From positions 72,905,379 to 72,969,378 of the forward strand of contig NC_063044.1 of assembly GCF_018812025.1 (NCBI RefSeq): a stretch of 64,000 bases of DNA, read 5' to 3'. Positions 57,024 through 64,000 of the stretch are shown piece after piece. The stretch's first letter is position 1. Every line of letters starts with the position of its first letter. The stretch is from Megalobrama amblycephala (Eukaryota > Chordata > Actinopteri > Cypriniformes > Xenocyprididae). A program made the translations under genes and the position numbers. The notes under the pieces are model-generated. The model ran no database searches. It was given only the letters and a program-made list of their open reading frames with translations, and was not told the DNA's origin.

Positions 57024-58061
57024 CATAGCTGTCAACATTGAACACTGAAAATAAGGGAGATTTCCCGGAATCCATCCCCAAAATAAGGGATTTTTTTTTA
57101 CACGATTATTACGTTGGCACGGGGGACAGGGGGTCAGGACCCCCACAGTTTTGAAAAGATAGAAGTCGACCACTTTTGATAAGGGCTGCTTCAATCAGTC
57201 ACTCTATATCATCTTTTAGCTTAGGATATTTTCTTTCAAATGAGACCCCTTTTCATTTTCACGTTTCTGTGAGCTTTCGTTCGTAAACAATCAAAGGAAA
57301 TGCGCTCTCGAATGGAGAAACACGCGATCTCCAAACCATCGATCAAAGTGTGCTAACGTTTTAGGACAGGTCGATGAAGGTATATAAATCATGCCCGAAC
57401 GTTAGCGTTTGTCAATCAAGCCAAACCGCCCATTTAGAAACCGAGAAATTTGGAGGCTGATCTCTCAGGTTGACGCGCGAGCTGGCTTGACTGAAGTTTT
57501 CGTGAGGATTTATAGTTTATGGACTGTTTTGATTTCGGTAAATACATCTAGAAAGGTAAAAGCATTGATGGCATCTATAAAAGATATATCTGAAAGCGAA
57601 ACGAAAGTGATATTGCCTCGTCCAGTGAGGAGGACGCACGAGAGGAGAACTACGCGTATAATTGCTATGTATATACTGTAATACTGCATTTACAATGCTT
57701 ATCAGTGGCGTGCACTTTGATCGTGAAAGTGAAAGTGCCCTTTGCGGTCGCATCGCGGTGCCCCCGTGTTCCCATTTCTCCCGATGTCCATTACAATTTA
57801 TATACTTCATTTCCCGCGAGCCTTTCAAAGAAACTCCATGAGCGTGGAAAGACGCGTTTGCCGCATGCATAGCCTACGTGCATCGCCCGTGGTCAAGTGC
57901 AAGCCACTTCTCAGACACAGATAGTTGCATGTTCTGAGTTAACACAATCAGAGCGTAAAAATACGGGATATTTTATGGGAAAATACTAAAACGGGAAGAC
58001 AGCGGGAAAAGAGCTAAAATACGTGAGAAACCCGGAAAAAACGGGAGGGTTGACAGCTATG
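57024..58061. mobile_element. hAT-type non-autonomous element, 1038 bp
   Basis: Ends CATAGCTGTCAACATTG and GGGTTGACAGCTATG, flanked by a perfect 8-base duplication CCTTTGTC (57016-57023, 58062-58069). No long transposase frame. Inserted in an intron of gene E. Confidence 0.9.
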
Positions 58062-58130
58062 CCTTTGTCCCGCCCTGCTGCATTGTCCATTGGTCGAATC
58101 AGCTCAATGTCGATCCTTGTACAAAAACAG

Positions 58131-58732
58131 TGTCATGATCCTGGCTTCTTCTCCTCTTTCTCTGTCTCCCTCTTGTGGGCGCGCACTCGCGCACGCACTT
58201 CCACTTCTCCACTCATTATCTCTTTCAGCTGGTTCCCCTTTCGTTCCCTTCTCCTCACCTGTCCCCTTTTTCCTCTTGTCTCTGCTTCTTATTCCCTCTT
58301 CCTAGCCCTGTCTTGTTGTCGGATTATTCAATGACCTCTCGTGAGAAACGTCTGTTCTCTTGTCCTGCCCTGTCCTGTCTTATCTGTGAAAAGTGAAGTC
58401 ATTATTTCTGCTGTGAGTTATACTGCCATTGGACTGTGTATTATCCAGCTGTGCCTGTTTGCAGAGTACCTGTTCTGCGCTCGTCCTTGGCTGTTCACCC
58501 TGACTGCTGTCTTCACTATTTCTGACTGGCTGAATGTATCTCGGGGTCCCTGCTTCTGTCCTCGTGGAAGTTTATGCAGATTCTCTTTGATCCAGTCGTC
58601 TGGCTGTTTCCGTTCTGGCTCTGTTTAATGCCTGTGATTTGTGTTCTAATTACTCTGTGAGGACTATTTACTTTTCTCATTAAAGACTGTTAACTGCATC
58701 CCGCCCTGGTCTTCCATCGTTCTTACCTAACA
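58131..58732 (+). mobile_element. Solo LTR, 602 bp
   Basis: Starts TGTCATGATCC and ends CTTACCTAACA, flanked by a 5-base duplication AACAG (58126-58130, 58733-58737). ATTAAA near 58679 fits a polyadenylation signal in plus orientation. No internal region or partner LTR. Five-base duplications fit Gypsy or BEL elements. Confidence 0.8.
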
Positions 58733-58737
58733 AACAG

Positions 58738-59933
58738 ATCACGTCTGATAGAAAGAGTGAGAGCACATTTTACTGCTGAGCGGAAAAAAAGTTAAATATA
58801 TTGTAGAGAGATCGCAGTGGAGCGGCATTGATTGTTCATCAGTTTAATCAATCAGGTTTCCTGCATATCTTGGTGAGTTTTGTTAATTATTTTGTCATAT
58901 TAAGTGATTTTGATCTGATTAGCCTACGAGGCTAAACCATGTGCTATGTTATTGCGCAACATGCGCTATTGCATCGTAATAATTCGAAATCATAACGACT
59001 ACTCTAATCTCAGTGAAATGTTTTTTTTTAATATCATCTTGTTCTATATGAAGCTCTAGAATGTTCATTATATGTAATATTTGGATTTAAGTATGCATTT
59101 ATGCAGACTGATGTTCTAAATGAGGATGCAAAATATTTTTTCTAGTTTTTGCAAGTGTATATTGAAAATAATACACATTGAGTGTTTTATTTCTTATTCT
59201 TTTGTACTGTGGGATGTATAGTACAATGTTTTTAGTTAAGATGATGTTGTTTGATTATTTTATCGGACCAATTCATTGAAGTGCATCAGTATTTAATTGA
59301 TGTTTTCATATATAGTGTTCATATATAGTTCATATATGTAACATATATAAGTTATCTTCATAGAAATGATTGTCATTAGGCCTAATTGATGTTAATGTTT
59401 AAACAAATGTTTTACGGTCACCTGTTTTGTAAATTCAGGTCGGGTCTTTAGTAACGAGAGGATTCTGTTCATTGATCGTGAGGGATGTGAAACCTTAGAT
59501 GGCGAGTCACCCAAACTGGATCTTCTAGAGTCTATGTGAATTTGAACTTCAAACCGTGAGGAACATTACGTGGTAGGACTGTTACCAACAAAGAGTCTTA
59601 CAGACAAAGGAGGACATTTTTGATTTTGACCATTTTGAAAGACTGATCGTGCACTGGTCGTGCACGATACACATACACTGATAAACACACACACCAACAT
59701 TAGTTTAAAAAGGGGGTTTTATTTCATTTTTATTTGTAAGCCGGCTACATTCTGTTGTGACTTTGTACAACATAATTTTCTTACTAAAGTTACATTGAAA
59801 CTGTTACAGTGAATCTGTCCATTCATTTGTGTTGCAATGTCTGAACCTCTTACGAACCTAGAGTTGTGTATTTACCTATAGGTGGGTTACACTAGGAATC
59901 GTAGCCACATCCTCTCCAAGTGACATTTTGCAG
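58738..59933 (+). other. Intron of gene E
   Basis: No gene or clear repeat. AT-rich, with no conserved frame of the E family seen before 59934; an exon between b and c may be lost. Confidence 0.4.
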
Positions 59934-60660
59934 GCCCGTGTGTGTTGCGACAATGACATGTCCTGCATGTACAGAATATGCAGCAATTGCAAAAATAAGA
60001 AATTTCCCACAACACAGGATCCTTTAATGAAAGAAAACATCATAGTATGGGAAGAGTGGGTTACAAAATCTGTACCAAAAAAAGTTACAGTTGGGCCCAC
60101 TGAAGAGAAGGAAGTGAGGAAGGCTTTGCTTGAGAAGAGACATACCTCCATCGAAAAGCTTGTAGAACTGACACAGGACCACCTCTCAAACTTCTCAAGA
60201 CACATATACAACATCAAGCATCAGTCTGAAAGACTGAAGAAATTGAGAGAGTCCCTTACTCAGAATGAAGTAGTTCATGTTGACTACAGTGAGAACTACG
60301 CTTGTAAATACAGCAGAGAAATAAAAGAAACTCACTTTGGAGGTGGCAATCAGCAGGTGACCCTCCATACTGGAGTTATTTATCTCAGTGGGGGGAAGGT
60401 GAAGTCCTTTGCATCACTTTCGGACTGTCTTCACAATGCCATAGCCACATGGGCTCACCTTGACCCGGTACTGAGGAGCATACGAGAGGAGCATCCGAAT
60501 GTAAGGACATCCACTTTATTTCAGATGGGCCCACATCTCAATACCGGAACAAAACCAACTTTTATCTAGCCTCGACAGTGCCATTCATGAGAGGATTTAA
60601 TCGTGTAACATGGAACTTCACAGAAGCATCCCATGGAAAGGGTGCTCCTGATGGAGTGGG
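59934..60660 (+). pseudogene. Gene E exon c, first part: Cys cluster and SDGP motif
   Basis: Acceptor GACATTTTGCAG. Opens with a Cys cluster (VCCDNDMSCMYRICSNCKNK), then EEWVTKSVPKKVTVGPTEEK, a basic helical region, and VVHVDYSENYACKYSREIKE (an acidic D-Y-S-E-N block), QQVTLHTGVIYL and SFASLSDCLHNAIATWAHLD. A one-base deletion near 60501-60506 shifts the frame; in the new frame follow DIHFISDGPTSQYRNKTNFY and WNFTEASHGKGAPDGVGG. The spaced acidic residues (VDYSEN, SDGP) look like a nuclease-fold DDE/RNase H-like arrangement, but this is inference. A hAT splits the exon at 60661. Confidence 0.6.
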
Positions 60661-61342
60661 CAGGGGCGTAAATTTCATCGGACAGTAGGGGGGACAATAA
60701 ACATAAAATTTCTCAAGAGCAATTTTTGAAGGGGACACAAATAATACAGCCAAAATTTTACTTATAAAAGGATATATGCAGGGGTTAAATTGGGCCGGGG
60801 CCGTCCGGGGCTGAGCCCCGGCACATAGGCTTATCAGGGCTCGACATTAACGCTTAATTTTTTGAAGGGGCAAGAGAAAGAGAGCTTTACTTGTCCTGAT
60901 TAAAACATCAATAACAAAAATAGTTAGGGAATCACCAAAACGCAAGCATGATTCTATTACATTTAGTGTAAGTGGCGATTGATAATGGATAATATAAATA
61001 TTTAATAATAAATATTTTATTAATGAATGATCCAGCATTTTGAACGAATCGGTTGAGTCAAAGATTCAGTAATAGCCTATTCCAAAACACCTGCCTCATT
61101 CTTGAATGAATCAGCCGTTTGAACAAATCGTTTGAATGTATGACTAGGACAGTCTCTTGCCACCACCTACTGCCGGTTCAGTTTCATGTTTAAATTTTCC
61201 CAACATTTCTTATTTGTATATTCAAAAATATTTAAAGAATATCATAACATTATTTAATCCAGTTGTAATTTTTCAGTGTAAATTATTTAATTTGATTCAT
61301 AACAGTCCTGCTTTATTTTTCTTATTGAATTTATTGATCAAA

Positions 61343-61383
<41 letters not shown>

Positions 61384-62375
61384 AAATAAAAGATGAAGCA
61401 TGTAATAAGATAAGGGGAAAAAATGCCCTTGGGGTAAATATCACAAATATGCAGATATAAATATGCAAAAGCTGACGGAACACTGTTGAGAATATAGCTT
61501 CAGAATAAATTATATTTACACCAAAAAAAATCCAATTTTTTCCAGACAACTTTTTTGGTCAGACAAGTGACCAATTTACTATATTTATTATATGTAATGT
61601 TACACAGAAGAAAACCTTACTACTATTATTAGTGAAGCATGTAGACTGCCATTATGCTCAATGTTTCTCTTTGGTTCAATAAAAAAACTGACTAAATTGA
61701 CCAAAATATTCAAAATCATTTATTTATTGGAATATTTTTGAAGTTGTTTACAACCAAGTCACCAAAATACGATGAATACACTTTGAGCAAAACCCAACAC
61801 ACAACAGTAAATCTACTAGCCTTATTACAGTTCACATATTCTTATCACACTGTTAATTGTTGTTGGTGTGGGTGACATAATATCCAACAAGCTATTGTAA
61901 ACAAGCTACCAAACGCTAGGTAACATTATAATTGCTAAAATAGCGGACTCACGGGGAAAAAAATCATGTTATCATCTTGCTTTTTTTGTTATGAATAATT
62001 ACTCAGCGTCGTCAGCATTAGAGCAAAAATAACCACTTCATCCGATGTTTTTGAATAAAATAGCCTTGACAGCCTACTTACTAGAACTCCTCTCAACTAC
62101 TGTCTGTCTTCTCTCCCGCCGGCTCCGCCCGATTTCTACACGCACGAGTGTGACGTGCGCGGTGGACCAAACCACTGTGAGGCAAGGGAGGGGTCACTCA
62201 AAATGTTTCTAAACTTAAAACGCCTGTTTGCGTTTGTATTGCTTTACTTCTTACACAATTATTTTAAGGATATATCATTTATTTACAATACGTAGAGTGG
62301 TTTTTAATTATATTTTTTGGGGGGGACAGCACTCAGATAGGGGGGGTCATGTCCCCCCCGTGATTTACGCCCCTG
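60661..62375. mobile_element. hAT-type element inside gene E exon c, 1715 bp
   Basis: Ends CAGGGGCGTAAATTTCATC and GTGATTTACGCCCCTG, flanked by a perfect 8-base duplication GGAGTGGG (60653-60660, 62376-62383). No transposase frame. It carries a GC palindrome (GGGGCTGAGCCCCGG near 60810), a TGAATGAATC-type repeat (61020-61180) and an A-run of about 36 (61346-61381). Confidence 0.92.
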
Positions 62376-62383
62376 GGAGTGGG

Positions 62384-62538
62384 TGGTGCTTTGAAAAACC
62401 TGGCTGACAGAATTGTGTCCTATGGTACCAGCATACCAGATGCCAACACTCTTTTTGAGCAGGAAGATGTCAAAAACAAGTGCCGAATTAGTACCACCAG
62501 ACCTGAAGACAGTACCTGGGACAATGAGAATTCATCAG
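62384..62538 (+). pseudogene. Gene E exon c, second part
   Basis: Continues exactly in frame after the target duplication: GALKNLADRIVSYGTSIPDA, then NTLFEQEDVKNKCRISTTRP and DNENSS, to a donor (TCATCAG|GTGAGTAA at 62538). Removing the insertion and one duplication copy restores continuity, which confirms that the exon pre-dated the hAT. Confidence 0.6.
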
Positions 62539-63300
62539 GTGAGTAAACATATTGAACAACATCTTCAAACTCAAAGAAAATAAACTTAAGAAACTACCTA
62601 AAAAAATAGAAAATTATGTTTTTATGTTGAGTTGCTGGATGAAACATCCTTAAAGCTGTAAATAAGAGATGGTTTAAAACTACAGTAAACTGAGAACTGA
62701 AATGTAGTTAATTACTGTGTAAAGGTTATGCACACTGAGTCTGAAATTTTCTCACATTAAAAAATAAATACGACCTCATGTTGTGTCAATCGAGTTTACA
62801 CACTTCCTCTTTAGTCCGTCATAAAAAATTTTTTTGGATCAGGTTCGATTTTCTGCATTTTCACATCCATAGCAAGCATTTTGATAGGAAAGGATGACAA
62901 ATATGAAAAAAAAAAAAAAAAGAAAAAATGCACATGATAATTTTGGACTCCGTTTCAGGGCTCTCAAGTCTCACGCATTGAGCGTGACAGTCACTCATTT
63001 CGGTCTTTTGTCACGCACTCCCGCCACACATTGTATTTCTCACGCAGAAAAACTATTTATCATATATTTAATATGCCGCAGCGCCCAAAATGTATCTGGC
63101 CGCGCCGCTCTCTCTGAAACCGGGAAGGAATCAAGCGCGTCTCGAACCTGCCACTTATCAGCCAATCAAAAAAAGAAAGAGGCTACACAATAGCCAATCA
63201 GAAAATAGCACTATTGTATCTGGGTAAGATTTAACGCAACAACCAATGAAAAAAAAAGCATATCCTGGAAATGTTCACCATCATCCTCGTTCACCCACAG
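62539..63300 (+). other. Intron of gene E with a hAT-like fragment
   Basis: CAGGGCTCTCAAGTCTCACG at about 62956 is an end motif of a hAT-type repeat, followed by CpG-rich sequence to about 63250. The second end is not found. Confidence 0.4.
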
Positions 63301-63340
63301 AGGGAACCACTGAAGCTCTGAGCATCACTTTGAGCACAGA
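63301..63340 (+). CDS. Gene E exon d (40 bases, candidate)
   Basis: Acceptor CGTTCACCCACAG and donor GCACAGA|GTAAGT. The phase matches the preceding donor (one base carried over), and it reads EGTTEALSITLS without a stop. Short, so chance is possible, but both sites are strong and in phase. Confidence 0.4.
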
Positions 63341-64000
63341 GTAAGTCATGATCTCCTGTTTTAATGTTACAACAAATTCACAACTTGTTTGACACAAACA
63401 GTGACAACTTGACTGCTGTTAGATAATCAGATAATCAGCATCAGTTTTTCATGAGTGTGAACTTAGACAACAGTTTTACAGCCTGTTCAATGACACCTGC
63501 TCAGAACAAGTAGTCTAGGCCTAGTTATATTTTGCTATCACACGATGACTGACATTTTGTTACATTAAACATCTCTCTCTCCAAATAGTTTTAATAATTT
63601 TATTTTGAATTACCATTGTGTATGAAATGTGCTATACAAATAAAGTGCCTTGCCTATATTCAAAGTCATCTGAAGCCATTCCATAGCTTTTTTTTTTCTT
63701 CCAAGAATTAGGCTAGAATACTTTTTGCTGCTGAATTATATACTCACCTAGTTTACTTATTTATTTATTGGTCAGCTTGTGATTATATATTTTTATTCAT
63801 TTGTTATTTTTATCTATAATGAAGTGGTGTGTTTAGTGCATTCTGGATTGGTTAACAAATCAAATAGTGACCATTAGTTTCACAAATACAGACACAGGCT
63901 CCCACAAATAAATTAATTCAACAAAGGTAACCTCTTTTGCTACATATTTTTAATGGTTTAAATGTGTACTCTACATGTTTGACCACTTACGAACTCTCAT
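63341..64000. other. Intron/flank with a LINE-type tail
   Basis: GAAATGTGCTATACAAATAA at about 63625 followed by CTTGCC resembles the 3' tail of fish non-LTR retrotransposons. Nothing else recognised. Confidence 0.35.

Noticed and set aside
60519..60534. An intron acceptor (TTTATTTCAG) at 60525 in gene E exon c
   Set aside because: The downstream frame includes the TTTATTTCAG itself as part of HFISDGP, so a one-base deletion upstream explains the break better.

Overview
The window is repeat-rich vertebrate DNA. I infer a cypriniform (carp/danio-type) teleost from the tandem C2H2 zinc-finger gene family, the repeat families (hAT elements with TAGGGCTG and TAGGGATGC-like ends, TTAA-flanked MITEs, CR1/L2-like LINEs whose ORF1 carries an esterase, DIRS, Tc1) and normal GT-AG exons. 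Nothing suggests prokaryotic or organellar DNA.

Left half (1-29800): remnants of a C2H2 zinc-finger gene cluster. Copy B (minus) has a 5' exon at about 10909-11100, an intron holding an 8.7 kb foldback-like element (2185-10864), and a conserved exon at 672-912; the rest lies outside the window. F (plus, 11560-12502) is a 5' fragment and C (minus, 12769-13206) a broken finger exon. Copy A (minus, 22275-18470) is complete in outline, with ten fingers, but has a one-base frameshift. Between A and D lie an I-clade LINE 3' end, a 3.7 kb element with AACCCAGC-rich ends, and a rearranged Ty3/Gypsy fragment.

Middle (29553-46567): copy D (plus) has its conserved exon at 29553-29799 and its finger exon at 44856-45567, which runs into a 1000-base assembly gap. 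Its 15 kb intron contains a near full-length CR1/L2-like LINE (minus, about 30317-39150) split by a 3.46 kb hAT (33409-36869), a 952 bp TTAA-flanked element, and a second degenerate hAT (41750-44178).

Right part (46568-64000): a Tc1 element; a 6.3 kb compound block of GGGGCCAAGC repeats carrying tRNA-like modules; and scattered exons of an unnamed lysine-rich / SDGP-motif protein family (gene E, 55368-63340). Gene E is broken by stops, a frameshift and a 1.7 kb hAT inserted in an exon, with another hAT and a solo LTR in its introns.

No gene in the window is certainly intact. Copy D is the best candidate, limited by the gap. Many insertions could be dated relative to one another because they have clean target-site duplications or empty-site paralogues within the window. 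All family names come from recognising sequence by eye, not from a search.
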